Below, piece by piece: positions 13,261 to 22,161 of a DNA stretch of 64,000 bases; within the stretch, counting starts at the first letter, position 1; each line of letters opens with the position of its first letter. The DNA is from Rhodocyclales bacterium (GTDB lineage: Bacteria > Pseudomonadota > Gammaproteobacteria > Burkholderiales > Rhodocyclaceae). Position numbers and translations under genes: made by a program. The DNA lies in contig JACPEH010000021.1 of assembly GCA_016183655.1 (NCBI GenBank), positions 124,001 through 188,000 of the forward strand. The letters run 5' to 3'. The notes below the pieces were generated by a model that saw only the letters and a program-made list of their open reading frames with translations, had not been told where the DNA came from and made no database searches.

Positions 13261-13884
13261 TCATCGCTCCCTGATTACGACCAGATGGCGTTCGCCATCG
13301 ACGCCCGGCACAGCGAGCCGGTGCACCGCCATTACCGAAACCCCGGCCGGCAGTTTATTCATTTCTTCGTCCGGGCGCTGCCCTTTCATCGCCAGCCACT
13401 CCCCGCCGGGCGCCAGCAGGTGCCGCGTCAGCCTGACGAAATCGGCCAGTTCGGCGAAGGCGCGCGAGGTGATCGCCGCGAAACCGTTGGCCGGGCGGAA
13501 GTCCTCGACCCGCGCCGTCACCACCTGCACGTTCTTCAGCCCCAGCTCGATCGCCGCCTGCTGCAGGAAGGCCGTCTTCTTGCCGTTGCTGTCGAGCAGC
13601 GTCACCGCCAGCTCCGGCCGCGCGATCGCCAGCGGGATGCCCGGCTGGCCGCCGCCGCTGCCGACGTCGAGCAGGTTCGCTGCGCTCACGTGGGGCAGGA
13701 TCGCCAGCGAGTCGAGCAGGTGGTGACTGACCGCCCGCGCCGGATCGCGCAGCGCGGTCAGGCTGTAGGTGCGGTTCCATTTTTCGAGGAAGGCGGCGTA
13801 GGCCAGCAGCTTCGTCTGCACCTCGGCCGGCAATTCGATCGCGAGGGCCTGCAGCCCCGCCGACAATTGCGCCGCGCGCGTCAT
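13261..13884 (-). CDS. rsmG: 16S rRNA (guanine-527-N7)-methyltransferase RsmG
   Basis: The 207-residue SAM-dependent methyltransferase (formerly GidB) modifies G527 of 16S rRNA. It has the motif [22 protein letters not shown] near residue 68 and the [22 protein letters not shown] element upstream. The start overlaps the mnmG stop by 4 bp (ATGA), so it is coupled to mnmG. Confidence 0.96.
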   Translation of the reverse strand: MTRAAQLSAGLQALAIELPAEVQTKLLAYAAFLEKWNRTYSLTALRDPARAVSHHLLDSLAILPHVSAANLLDVGSGGGQPGIPLAIARPELAVTLLDSNGKKTAFLQQAAIELGLKNVQVVTARVEDFRPANGFAAITSRAFAELADFVRLTRHLLAPGGEWLAMKGQRPDEEMNKLPAGVSVMAVHRLAVPGVDGERHLVVIRER

Positions 13885-15791
13885 GCCGACCGCTTCTCGT
13901 GCGGGCCCGCATGGGGCCCGATCCGTTTCAGGTGCACCAGCAGCAGCGAGATCGCCGCCGGCGTGATGCCCTGGATGCGCGAGGCCTGGCCGATCGTCTG
14001 CGGCCGGTGCTGCGCCAACTTCTGCTGCACTTCCTTGGACAGCCCCGGCACCATCGCATAGTCGAGGCCCTCGGGCAGCGCCGTCTCTTCCTGCGTCAGC
14101 GTGCGCGCCACTTCGTCCTGCTGGCGGTCGATGTAGCCCTGGTACTTGGCCTGGATCTCGATCTGTTCGATCACCTGCGGGTCGGTCAGCAGCACGTCGC
14201 CAGCGGCGCCGGGCAGCGTCAGCAGCGCGGCGTAACTAACGTCGGGGCGGCGCAGCAGGTCGAACAGCGTGTATTCGCGCTCGATGCCCTTGCCGAGCAC
14301 GCGCTCGGCCTCCGCTTGCGGCAGCGTCTGCGGCCGCACCCAGGTGGATTTCAGGCGCTGTTGCTCGGAGGCAATCGCGTCGCGCTTGCGGTTGAAGGCG
14401 TCCCAGCGTGCATCGTCGACCAGACCGATCGCCCTGCCCTGCTCGGTCAGGCGCAGGTCGGCGTTGTCCTCGCGCAGCGACAGGCGGTATTCGGCGCGGC
14501 TGGTGAACATCCGGTACGGTTCGGAGACGCCGCGCGTGATCAGGTCGTCAACCAGCACGCCGAGGTAGGCCTCGTCGCGGCGCGGGCTCCACGTCGCCTT
14601 GTCCTGCGCGTACAGCGCGGCGTTGGCGCCGGCGAGCAGGCCCTGCGCGGCAGCCTCCTCGTAGCCGGTGGTACCGTTGATCTGGCCGGCAAAGAACAGG
14701 CCGCGGATCGCTTTCGTCTCGAACGAGGATTTCAGCCCGCGCGGGTCGAAGTAGTCGTATTCGATGGCGTAGCCGGGGCGCAGGATGTGGCAGTTTTCCA
14801 TGCCCTTGATCGAGCGCACAATCTGCAGCTGGACGTCGAAGGGCAGCGAGGTCGAGATGCCGTTCGGGTAGATCTCGTGCGTCGTCAGGCCTTCCGGTTC
14901 GAGGAAGATGTTGTGGCTGTCCTTGGCCGCGAAGCGGTGGATCTTGTCCTCGATCGACGGACAGTAGCGCGGGCCGACGCCCTCGATGACGCCGGTGTAC
15001 ATCGGCGAGCGGTCGAGGTTGTCGCGGATGATCTGGTGCGTGCGTGCGTTGGTCTGCGTCACCCAGCACGGCAACTGTTGCGGATGCTGGCTGGCCGAAC
15101 CGAGGTAGGAGAATACCGGCAGCGGATCGTCCGAGTGCTGCTCCTCCATCACCGAGAAGTCGATCGTCTTGCCGTCCAGCCGCGGCGGCGTACCAGTCTT
15201 CAGCCGGCCGACCGGCAACTGCAGTTCGCGCAGCCGCGCCGCCAGCGACACCGACGGTGGATCGCCCATGCGGCCGCCGGTGTAGTTCTGCAGGCCGACG
15301 TGGATCAGGCCGTTGAGGAAGGTGCCGGCGGTCAGCACTACGGCGCGCGCCTCGAAGCGGATGCCGAGCTGAGTCACCGCGCCGGCGACGCGCTCGCCAT
15401 CGAGGATCAGGTCGTCACAGGCCTGGGCGAAGATGGTCAGGTTGGCCTGGTTCTCCAGCCGCGTGCGGATCGCCTGCTTGTACAGCACGCGGTCGGCCTG
15501 CGCGCGCGTCGCGCGCACCGCTGGGCCCTTCGACGAATTGAGGATGCGGAACTGGATGCCGGCCTCGTCGGTCGCTGCCGCCATCGCCCCGCCCAGCGCG
15601 TCGACTTCCTTGACCAGATGGCCCTTGCCGATGCCGCCGATCGACGGGTTGCAGCTCATCGCGCCGAGCGTGTCCATGTTGTGCGTCAGCAGCAGCGTGC
15701 GCTGCCCCATGCGCGCCGCGGCCAGCGCCGCCTCGGTGCCGGCATGGCCGCCACCGACGACAATCACGTCGAAACGCTCGGGATACAACAT
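13881..15791 (-). CDS. mnmG: tRNA uridine-5-carboxymethylaminomethyl modification enzyme MnmG
   Basis: The 636-residue FAD enzyme works with MnmE to add the carboxymethylaminomethyl group to U34 of several tRNAs. The FAD motif [21 protein letters not shown] is at the N-terminus, followed by [21 protein letters not shown]. The characteristic TGTFLNG and [13 protein letters not shown] motifs are present, and the helical C-domain follows. An open frame extends 45 codons upstream, but [15 protein letters not shown] is the family start. Its partner gene mnmE is at 30135. Confidence 0.97.
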   Translation of the reverse strand: MLYPERFDVIVVGGGHAGTEAALAAARMGQRTLLLTHNMDTLGAMSCNPSIGGIGKGHLVKEVDALGGAMAAATDEAGIQFRILNSSKGPAVRATRAQADRVLYKQAIRTRLENQANLTIFAQACDDLILDGERVAGAVTQLGIRFEARAVVLTAGTFLNGLIHVGLQNYTGGRMGDPPSVSLAARLRELQLPVGRLKTGTPPRLDGKTIDFSVMEEQHSDDPLPVFSYLGSASQHPQQLPCWVTQTNARTHQIIRDNLDRSPMYTGVIEGVGPRYCPSIEDKIHRFAAKDSHNIFLEPEGLTTHEIYPNGISTSLPFDVQLQIVRSIKGMENCHILRPGYAIEYDYFDPRGLKSSFETKAIRGLFFAGQINGTTGYEEAAAQGLLAGANAALYAQDKATWSPRRDEAYLGVLVDDLITRGVSEPYRMFTSRAEYRLSLREDNADLRLTEQGRAIGLVDDARWDAFNRKRDAIASEQQRLKSTWVRPQTLPQAEAERVLGKGIEREYTLFDLLRRPDVSYAALLTLPGAAGDVLLTDPQVIEQIEIQAKYQGYIDRQQDEVARTLTQEETALPEGLDYAMVPGLSKEVQQKLAQHRPQTIGQASRIQGITPAAISLLLVHLKRIGPHAGPHEKRSA

Positions 15792-15918
15792 GGGGTTCGG
15801 AACCTGAAAGAAAACGCGGGAAAGGGTCGCGATTCTACGCCAGTTCGCTGAAAAATAACAGGTTTCCGGCATTTGCCGGGTCCGTGGCATGCTGGCGGAA
15901 AATAACCCGCGAGCCGCC

Positions 15919-16620
15919 ATGCGCACCCGCCGCCTCTATCTCAACCGCCTCGACCCGGAGCACACCGATGGCGACGACGTCGTCGTCGTCATCGACGTGC
16001 TGCGCTCCTTCTCAACCGCAGCCTATGCCTTCGCCGCCGGCGCCCGCGCGATCCACCCGGTGGAGACGGTGGCCGAGGCCTTCGCGCTGCAGCGCCAGTT
16101 GCCGCACGCCATCACCACCGGCGCCATCGCCGGCGGCGACCCGGTTCCCGGCTTCGACTTCGGCAACTCGCCGTCACGGCTTGCTGGCGCGGACCTGCGC
16201 GGCAAGGAACTGATCCAGACGACGGCCGCCGGAGTGCGCGGCCTGCTGCGTTTCGCGCACGCACGCGCGGCGTTCGCCGGCAGCCTGGTCTGCGCCCGCG
16301 CCACGGCGGCGGCGATCCGTCGGCTGTCGCCGCAGCAGGTGACGCTGCTGGTCACCGGCGAGTGGGTGGACCGCGACGGCGACGAGGACGCGGCCTGCGC
16401 CGACTACCTGGAAGCCCTGCTCCACGGCGAGACGCCCGATCCGCAGCGGTTCGAGCAGCGCGTCCGCGACTCCGACTTCGGCCGCCGCTTCGCCGCCGGC
16501 AACAACCCCAGCCTGCCGCCCGCCGACCTCGATTTGTGCGCGTGCGCGGACCGTTTCGACTTTTCCATGCCGGTGGTCCGCCGCGGCGAGCACTTCGTGC
16601 TGCTGGCGGAAACCCCGTAG
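15919..16620 (+). CDS. ComB-like 2-phosphosulfolactate phosphatase family protein
   Basis: The 233-residue protein shows the ComB fold signature ([22 protein letters not shown] near the N-terminus, [10 protein letters not shown] in the middle, [16 protein letters not shown] after it). In methanogens ComB dephosphorylates 2-phosphosulfolactate in coenzyme M synthesis, but no other coenzyme M genes are seen, so the substrate in this organism is uncertain. An ATG 30 bp upstream is also in frame; 15919 fits the family start. It is transcribed divergently from mnmG and converges on ahpF. Confidence 0.8.
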   Translation: MRTRRLYLNRLDPEHTDGDDVVVVIDVLRSFSTAAYAFAAGARAIHPVETVAEAFALQRQLPHAITTGAIAGGDPVPGFDFGNSPSRLAGADLRGKELIQTTAAGVRGLLRFAHARAAFAGSLVCARATAAAIRRLSPQQVTLLVTGEWVDRDGDEDAACADYLEALLHGETPDPQRFEQRVRDSDFGRRFAAGNNPSLPPADLDLCACADRFDFSMPVVRRGEHFVLLAETP

Positions 16621-16643
16621 CCGCCGGTCGACGCCAACGCCGC

Positions 16644-18323
16644 TCAGAGCTTGTGAAGAAATCGTAGCGAGCGGTCCGAGTGCGAGGCGGACGGAGCGCA
16701 GCGACGAGACATATCAATCGGATAGGCGAGGAGCGAGCACCGCCCAACGAAGCAATCGGATCGCGCAGTAGATTTATTCACAAGCCGGATCAGGTGGTCG
16801 AAGGCGCTGAGCGAGGCAGTCGCTCCCGCCCCCATGGCGATGATGATCTGCTTGTACGGCACCGTCGTCGCATCGCCGGCGGCGAAGACGCCCGGCAGCG
16901 AGGTCCGGCCGCGCGCGTCGATCTCGATTTCGCCGTGCTTCGACAACGCCAGCGTCCCCTTCAGCCAGTCGGTGTTCGGCAACAGGCCGATCTGCACGAA
17001 GACGCCGTCGAGCTCGATACGTTCCGCTTCGCCGCTGGTGCGGTCCAGGTACGAGAGCGCGTTCACCTTCCCCCCGTCGCCATGCACCTCGGTCGTCTGC
17101 GCGTTCTTGATGACGGTGACGTTGGCCAGGCCGTACAGCTTCTTCTGCAGCACGGCGTCGGCGCGCAACTCGCTGGCGAATTCGAGCAGCGTCACCTGGC
17201 CGACGATGCCGGCGAGGTCGATCGCCGCCTCGACGCCGGAGTTGCCGCCGCCGATCACCGCCACGCGCTTGCCCTTGAACAGCGGGCCGTCGCAGTGCGG
17301 GCAGTAGGCCACGCCCTGGCCGCGGTATTCGCGCTCGCCGGGGACGTTCATCTCGCGCCAGCGCGCGCCGGTGGCGATGATCACGCTCTTCGCCTTCAGC
17401 ACCGCGCCGCTCGCCGTGCGGATTTCATGGAAGCGTTCGCCGGGGATCAAGGCCTCGGCGCGCTGCAGGTTCATGATATCGACCTCGTACTCGCGGACAT
17501 GCTGCTCCAGGCCGGCGGCGAGCTTCGGGCCATCGGTCGCCTTGACCGAGATGAAGTTCTCGATCGCCATCGTGTCCAGCACCTGGCCGCCGAAGCGCTC
17601 GGCGAGCACGCCGGTGCGGATGCCCTTGCGTGCTGCGTAGATCGCCGCCGCGGCGCCGGCCGGACCGCCGCCGACGACGAGCACGTCGAAGGCTTCCTTG
17701 GCGCCGAGTTTCTCGGCGGCGCGCTTCTCGGCGCCGACGTCGAGCTTCGCGACGATCTCCTCGATCGTCATCCGCCCCTGGCCGAAGGGTTCGCCGTTGA
17801 GGAACACCGTCGGTACGGCCATGATCCGGCGCGCCTCGACCTCGCCCTGGAACAGCGCACCGTCGATCATCACGCTGCTGGCACCGGGATTGAGCATGGC
17901 AATCAGGTTCAACGCCTGCACGACGTCCGGGCAGTTGTGGCAGGACAGCGAGATAAAGGTCTCGAATTTGAATTCGCCCTGGAGTGCCCGAATCTGTTCG
18001 ATCACTTCCGGCGCCACCTTGGGCGGGTGGCCGCCTGTCTGCAGCAGCGCCAACACCAACGAGGTGAATTCATGACCCATCGGGATGCCGGCGAACTCGA
18101 TCCGTGCCGCCTCGCCCGGGCGGCCGACGGCGAACGAAGGCTTCAGCCGCGCCGTCCCGTCCTCGCGTACGCTGACCTTGGCCGACACGGAAGCGATGTC
18201 GTGCAGCAGTTCGCGCGTCTCCTGCGCCGCGGCGCTGTCGTCCAGCGAGGCGACCAGTTCGATCGGCTGCTGCAGGCGTTCGAGGTAGGCGGCGAGTTGC
18301 TGCTTGATGGCGGCGTCGAGCAT
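16644..18323 (-). CDS. ahpF: Alkyl hydroperoxide reductase subunit F with element-encoded C-terminal tail
   Basis: This flavoprotein NAD(P)H reductase recycles AhpC. The N-terminal double-thioredoxin domain carries C128-H-N-C131, the FAD motif [15 protein letters not shown] is near 217-231, the redox pair C341-P-H-C344 follows, and the second nucleotide motif [15 protein letters not shown] is near 357-371. Homologues end just after LSAFDHLIR at about 516-521 residues. Here the frame continues for 46 residues (514-559) through the 137-bp repeat element and stops immediately outside it. The tail is Arg/Ser/Cys-rich and unlike AhpF, so whether it is tolerated is unknown. The catalytic parts are intact. 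Confidence 0.9.
   Translation of the reverse strand: MLDAAIKQQLAAYLERLQQPIELVASLDDSAAAQETRELLHDIASVSAKVSVREDGTARLKPSFAVGRPGEAARIEFAGIPMGHEFTSLVLALLQTGGHPPKVAPEVIEQIRALQGEFKFETFISLSCHNCPDVVQALNLIAMLNPGASSVMIDGALFQGEVEARRIMAVPTVFLNGEPFGQGRMTIEEIVAKLDVGAEKRAAEKLGAKEAFDVLVVGGGPAGAAAAIYAARKGIRTGVLAERFGGQVLDTMAIENFISVKATDGPKLAAGLEQHVREYEVDIMNLQRAEALIPGERFHEIRTASGAVLKAKSVIIATGARWREMNVPGEREYRGQGVAYCPHCDGPLFKGKRVAVIGGGNSGVEAAIDLAGIVGQVTLLEFASELRADAVLQKKLYGLANVTVIKNAQTTEVHGDGGKVNALSYLDRTSGEAERIELDGVFVQIGLLPNTDWLKGTLALSKHGEIEIDARGRTSLPGVFAAGDATTVPYKQIIIAMGAGATASLSAFDHLIRLVNKSTARSDCFVGRCSLLAYPIDMSRRCAPSASHSDRSLRFLHKL
16649..16785. mobile_element. 137-bp MITE-like element with terminal inverted repeats, fused to the ahpF 3' end
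   Basis: The ends are GCTTGTGAAGAAAT (left) and ATTTATTCACAAGC (right), an inverted repeat matching at 13 of 14 positions. The interior has short GAGCG/GCGAG-type repeats and no gene of its own. It lies between the convergent ComB-like gene and ahpF. The right end falls exactly where AhpF proteins normally finish, so its minus strand supplies the last codons of ahpF. Size and terminal repeats suggest a non-autonomous mobile element. No target duplication is clear, and no other copy was noticed in the window. Confidence 0.6.
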
Positions 18324-18365
18324 GGGGTTCTCCCTTCGAGGTGTCGTTCTCTGTCGGATGCGGAC

Positions 18366-18440
18366 TGCAGGGCAAAGGCGCCGACGGACGGTGCGGCAGT
18401 CGGAGGGGTTGGGGTTGCCCGCCGGCGCCTTTGCGCTGCA
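18366..18440. promoter_or_regulatory. Long inverted repeat in the ahpC-ahpF gap
   Basis: Arms at 18366-18383 (TGCAGGGCAAAGGCGCCG) and 18423-18440 are inverted copies matching at 17 of 18 positions, separated by 39 bases. In the ahpCF transcript this would form a strong stem-loop between the two genes. It may lower ahpF expression relative to ahpC or protect the ahpC mRNA 3' end. Confidence 0.5.
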
Positions 18441-18460
18441 CTCCCGGCCGCAGCCGGGAG
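18441..18460 (-). terminator. Hairpin directly after ahpC (attenuator or weak terminator)
   Basis: CTCCCGGC-CGCA-GCCGGGAG, a perfect 8-bp stem 18 bp past the ahpC stop. There is no following T run, so read-through into ahpF with reduced yield is more likely than full termination. Confidence 0.45.
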
Positions 18461-18477
18461 CAATTGTTACGACTGGT

Positions 18478-19047
18478 TTAGATCTTGCCGACCAGGTCCA
18501 GCGACGGGGCCAGGGTCTTCTCGCCCGGCGTCCACTTGGCCGGGCAGACTTCGCCCGGGTGCGACGCGACGTACTGGGCGGCCTGGATCTTGCGCTTCAG
18601 TTCCTTGGCGTCGCGGCCGATGCCGAGGTCGTGGATCTCGCAGACCTTGATCACGCCTTCCGGGTTGATGACGAAGGTGCCGCGCAGCGCCAGGCCCTCT
18701 TCCTCGATCATCACGCCGAAGTTGCGGGTGATCGCGCCGGTCGGGTCGCCGATCATCGGGTAGCGGATCTTCTTGATCGTCTCCGACGCGTCGTGCCAGG
18801 CCTTGTGCGTGAAGTGGGTGTCGGTCGACACCGAGTACACCTCGACGCCCATGTCCTTCAGCGCGGCGTATTCGTCGGCGAGGTCGCCCAGTTCGGTCGG
18901 GCAGACGAAGGTGAAGTCGGCCGGGTAGAAGAAGACCACGGACCACTTGCCCTTCAGGTCGGCCTCGCTGACCGGGACGAACTTGCCGTTGTGGTAGGCG
19001 GTGGCCTTGAAGGGCTTGATTTCGGTGTTGATCAGGGAAACGCTCAT
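18478..19047 (-). CDS. ahpC: Alkyl hydroperoxide reductase subunit C (peroxiredoxin)
   Basis: The 189-residue typical 2-Cys peroxiredoxin reduces H2O2 and organic peroxides. The peroxidatic Cys49 lies in [11 protein letters not shown] and the resolving Cys168 in GEVCPAKW. The length matches E. coli AhpC (187). AhpF, encoded 154 bp downstream, is its reductase. A near-consensus OxyR operator lies about 70-105 bp upstream of the start. Confidence 0.97.
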   Translation of the reverse strand: MSVSLINTEIKPFKATAYHNGKFVPVSEADLKGKWSVVFFYPADFTFVCPTELGDLADEYAALKDMGVEVYSVSTDTHFTHKAWHDASETIKKIRYPMIGDPTGAITRNFGVMIEEEGLALRGTFVINPEGVIKVCEIHDLGIGRDAKELKRKIQAAQYVASHPGEVCPAKWTPGEKTLAPSLDLVGKI

Positions 19048-19114
19048 GTTTATCTCCTTGGGTTGAAGTGGAAGCTACGGTGCCCATGGTAGGGAGTTGG
19101 ACGCAATAGCTCCA

Positions 19115-19151
19115 ATTGATATTTACCATATATATGATAGTCATACGCTAT
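19115..19151 (-). promoter_or_regulatory. Putative OxyR operator upstream of ahpC
   Basis: On the plus strand the site reads ATTG-N7-CCAT-N7-ATAG-N7-CTAT, which matches the OxyR consensus ATAG-N7-CTAT-N7-ATAG-N7-CTAT at 14 of 16 fixed positions with exact spacing. It sits in an AT-rich patch. Its ahpC-proximal end overlaps a weak -35 (TTGGAG on the minus strand), with TACCAT 18 bp further as a -10, the arrangement expected for an OxyR-activated promoter. Confidence 0.7.
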
Positions 19152-19252
19152 AGTTCGTCGCAGGCTTGCGGACTTGGGCGGGCCGGTCGCCTGCTCTATC
19201 ATGTCGCCGACCACACCTGCCACCGGCAGGTTGTTTTCGTTCGGGGGGAGCG

Positions 19253-22078
19253 ATGGCGGTATTGCTTGCGTGGGCACTGCTCGCCACCGCCGTGGCCGGC
19301 TGGGCGCTGCTGCGCCTGCGGCAGACCAGGGAGACGCTGGCGCAACGCACGCGCGAAGCCGCCAGCGCCCAGGAGGCGCTGCGCAAGCTGTCGCAGGCGA
19401 TCGAACAGACCGAGACCTCGGTGGTCATCACCGACGCCGCCGGCCGCATCGAATACGTCAATCCCTGCTTCACCCGGGTCACCGGCTACCAACTCGACGA
19501 GGCGCGCGGCCACACGCCGGCACTGATCCAGTCCGGCACGACGCCCCGAGAAACCTATGCCGCGCTGTGGCAGACCATCCTCGGCGGCGGCACCTGGCGC
19601 GGCGAGTTCGTGAACCGGCGCAAGGACGGCTCGTTGTTTTCCGAGTTCGCGATCATCTCGCCGGTGCGCGACGAGCGCGGCACGATCACCCACTTCGTCG
19701 CGGTGAAGGAGGAAATCAGCGAGCTGCGCCGCACCGAGAAAGCCCTGCGCGAAAGCGAGCGCATCCTGCGTGCGGCAATCGACGCCATCGACGAGGCCTT
19801 CGTCGTCTACGACGCCGACGACAGGCTGATCTTCTGCAACGAAAAGTACCGCGAAACCTATGCGCTCTCGGCCGACCTGATCGAGCCCGGGCGCAGCTTC
19901 GAGGAGATCCTGCGCATCGGCGCCGAACGCGGGCAGTACGCCGAGGCCAAGGGTCGCGTCGCGGCGTGGGTGGCGGAACGCATCGCGGCACACCGCGCGG
20001 GCAACGCCACCGTCGAACAGAAACTCAGCGACGGCCGCTGGTTGCGCATCGTCGAACGCAAGACACCGGACGGCTACACCGTCGGCTTCCGCGTCGACGT
20101 CACCGAGCTAAAGCTGGCGCAGCAAGCCGCCGAGGCCGCCAGCCGCGCCAAGGGCGAGTTTCTCGCCAACATGAGCCACGAGATCCGCACGCCGATGAAC
20201 GCCATCCTCGGCATGATGCAGCTGGCGCTGGACAGCGAAGAGCCGGCGCGCATGCAGGACTTCCTGCGCAAGGCCAACCAGGCGGCGATGTCGCTGCTGG
20301 AGATCATCAACGATGCGCTCGATTACTCGAAGATCGAGGCCGGCCGGCTCGACCTCGACCACACCCCGTTCGCGCTCGATGAGGTCCTGCGCGCGATCAC
20401 CGACGTCGCCGGCACCCATGTGTCGACGCGCGAACTGGAACTGCTGTTCGACCTTTCCCCGGAGTTGCCGCGCACGCTGGTCGGCGATTCGCTGCGCCTG
20501 CGCCAGGTACTGGTCAACCTCGTCGGCAATGCCGCCAAATTCACCGAGCGCGGCGAGATCACCGTGCACGTCGAACCGCTGCTGCGTGTCGCCGGCGACA
20601 TCGTGCTGCGTTTCTCGGTACGCGACACCGGCATCGGCATCGGCCCGGAACAGCAGGCCCGCCTGTTCCAGCCCTTCACCCAGGCCGACTCGTCGACGAC
20701 GCGCCAGTACGGCGGCACCGGCCTCGGCCTGGCGATCTCCCGGCGCCTGGTCGAACTGATGGGCGGCAACATCGGCGTCGTCAGCGAACCCGGCCAGGGC
20801 AGCACCTTCTGGTTCACCGCACGCTTTGCGATCGGCGGCGCCGCCGAAGCCGGTGCCGACGCCATTCCGGCGCCTGCTGCCGGGCTGCGTGCGCTGGTTG
20901 CCGTCGCCAATGCGCAGGCGCGCGAAATACTGGCGGAGCAACTGCGGCAGCGCGCGATGACGGTGACTGCGGTCGCCGACGGCGCCGAGGCGCTGGCCGC
21001 GATCGATCGCGCCCCTGCCTTCGACCTGCTGCTCGTCGACAGCGCGCTGCCGGGCATCAGCGGGCTCGCCTGCGCCGAGCGCATCGCCGCCGGCCGGCGG
21101 CCGTGCACGATCCTGCTCACCGCGTTCGACGATCTGGTGCGCGGCGAGGACATCCGCCGGGCCGCAATCGCCGGTGTGCTGCACAAGCCGTTCACCCCCG
21201 GGCAGCTGGACGAGGCCGTCGCACGCGCCTTGAGCGGCGTACCGACGGCGGCCGCCGAACATCTCGGCGACCGGATCGCGGACGCGATAGACCGGAGCGA
21301 ACCCGTGCGCGGCGCCCGCGTCCTGCTGGTCGAGGACAACCGGCTGAACCAGGAGGTGGCGATCAATTTTCTCAAGCGCGGCGGCGTCTGCGTCGAGCTG
21401 GCCGAGAACGGGCGGGAAGCGATCGAACGGCTGGCCGCCGGGCACTACGACGCGGTACTGATGGATTGCCAGATGCCGGTGATGGACGGCTACGAGGCGA
21501 CGCGGAAAATACGCGCGATGCCCGGCCTGGAGGCGCTGCCGGTGATCGCGATGACGGCGCACGCGATGGGCGGCGACCGCGAACGCTCGCTGGCCGCCGG
21601 CATGAGCGATCACCTGACGAAACCGATCGACCTGCGCGAGCTGTACCGGACGCTCAGCCGCTGGATTCACCGCGGCGGCGAAGCGGTCGCCGCGGTGACG
21701 CCTGCGCCCGCTGCCGGCGGCTCGCCGCTGGATCTGCTGCGCGACTTCGACACGCGCGGGGCGCTTGCCCGCACCGGCGGCGATCTGGAAACCTACCGGA
21801 TGATCCTCGACGTCTTCGCCAACGACGAGGCGGACTTCGGCGCGCGCTTCGCCGCCGCCCAGGCTGCCGGCGACCGCGACGGCTGCACGCGGCTCGCGCA
21901 CACGCTCAAGGGCCTCGCCGCCACCGCCGGCGCCGGGCGCCTGACCGAGCGGGCCGCCCGCCTCGAACAGGCCTGTCGCAGGGGCGACGACGACACCATC
22001 GCCACGCTGCGGCAGGAAGTCGTCGCCCGGCTGCAGGAAGCGATCGCCGCGATCCGGACCTATCTCGCCGCCGGCTGA
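19253..22078 (+). CDS. Hybrid sensor histidine kinase (PAS-PAS-HisKA-HATPase-REC-REC-Hpt)
   Basis: The 941-residue protein has one N-terminal membrane segment (about 2-18) and two PAS domains (about 45-165 and 170-290). The kinase core has phospho-acceptor His309 in [11 protein letters not shown], and the ATP lid [19 protein letters not shown]. Two receivers follow. The first keeps Asp596 ([10 protein letters not shown]) but lacks the acidic pair at its N-terminus, so it looks degenerate. The second is canonical with Asp738 in [14 protein letters not shown]-terminal Hpt domain carries His883 ([11 protein letters not shown]). The start at 19253 has a GGGGGAG ribosome site. It is divergent from ahpC and followed by a response regulator, its likely partner. 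The signal is unknown. Confidence 0.88.
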   Translation: MAVLLAWALLATAVAGWALLRLRQTRETLAQRTREAASAQEALRKLSQAIEQTETSVVITDAAGRIEYVNPCFTRVTGYQLDEARGHTPALIQSGTTPRETYAALWQTILGGGTWRGEFVNRRKDGSLFSEFAIISPVRDERGTITHFVAVKEEISELRRTEKALRESERILRAAIDAIDEAFVVYDADDRLIFCNEKYRETYALSADLIEPGRSFEEILRIGAERGQYAEAKGRVAAWVAERIAAHRAGNATVEQKLSDGRWLRIVERKTPDGYTVGFRVDVTELKLAQQAAEAASRAKGEFLANMSHEIRTPMNAILGMMQLALDSEEPARMQDFLRKANQAAMSLLEIINDALDYSKIEAGRLDLDHTPFALDEVLRAITDVAGTHVSTRELELLFDLSPELPRTLVGDSLRLRQVLVNLVGNAAKFTERGEITVHVEPLLRVAGDIVLRFSVRDTGIGIGPEQQARLFQPFTQADSSTTRQYGGTGLGLAISRRLVELMGGNIGVVSEPGQGSTFWFTARFAIGGAAEAGADAIPAPAAGLRALVAVANAQAREILAEQLRQRAMTVTAVADGAEALAAIDRAPAFDLLLVDSALPGISGLACAERIAAGRRPCTILLTAFDDLVRGEDIRRAAIAGVLHKPFTPGQLDEAVARALSGVPTAAAEHLGDRIADAIDRSEPVRGARVLLVEDNRLNQEVAINFLKRGGVCVELAENGREAIERLAAGHYDAVLMDCQMPVMDGYEATRKIRAMPGLEALPVIAMTAHAMGGDRERSLAAGMSDHLTKPIDLRELYRTLSRWIHRGGEAVAAVTPAPAAGGSPLDLLRDFDTRGALARTGGDLETYRMILDVFANDEADFGARFAAAQAAGDRDGCTRLAHTLKGLAATAGAGRLTERAARLEQACRRGDDDTIATLRQEVVARLQEAIAAIRTYLAAG

Positions 22079-22161
22079 ACCAGCGCCGACCGGGGCCGGG
22101 GGGCCCGCCTGACCGCCGCATCGCGCTTGTCACCGCGGGGCGCATCGCTTACCTTTGGGTC

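Noticed and set aside
13688-13694. CACGTG inside rsmG as a parS core
   Set aside because: The flanks (GCT and GGG) do not match TTT/AAA of parS.
15792-15926. Upstream extension of mnmG by 45 codons
   Set aside because: The extension is not MnmG-like and would remove the promoter gap to the divergent gene; the conserved protein starts at 15791.
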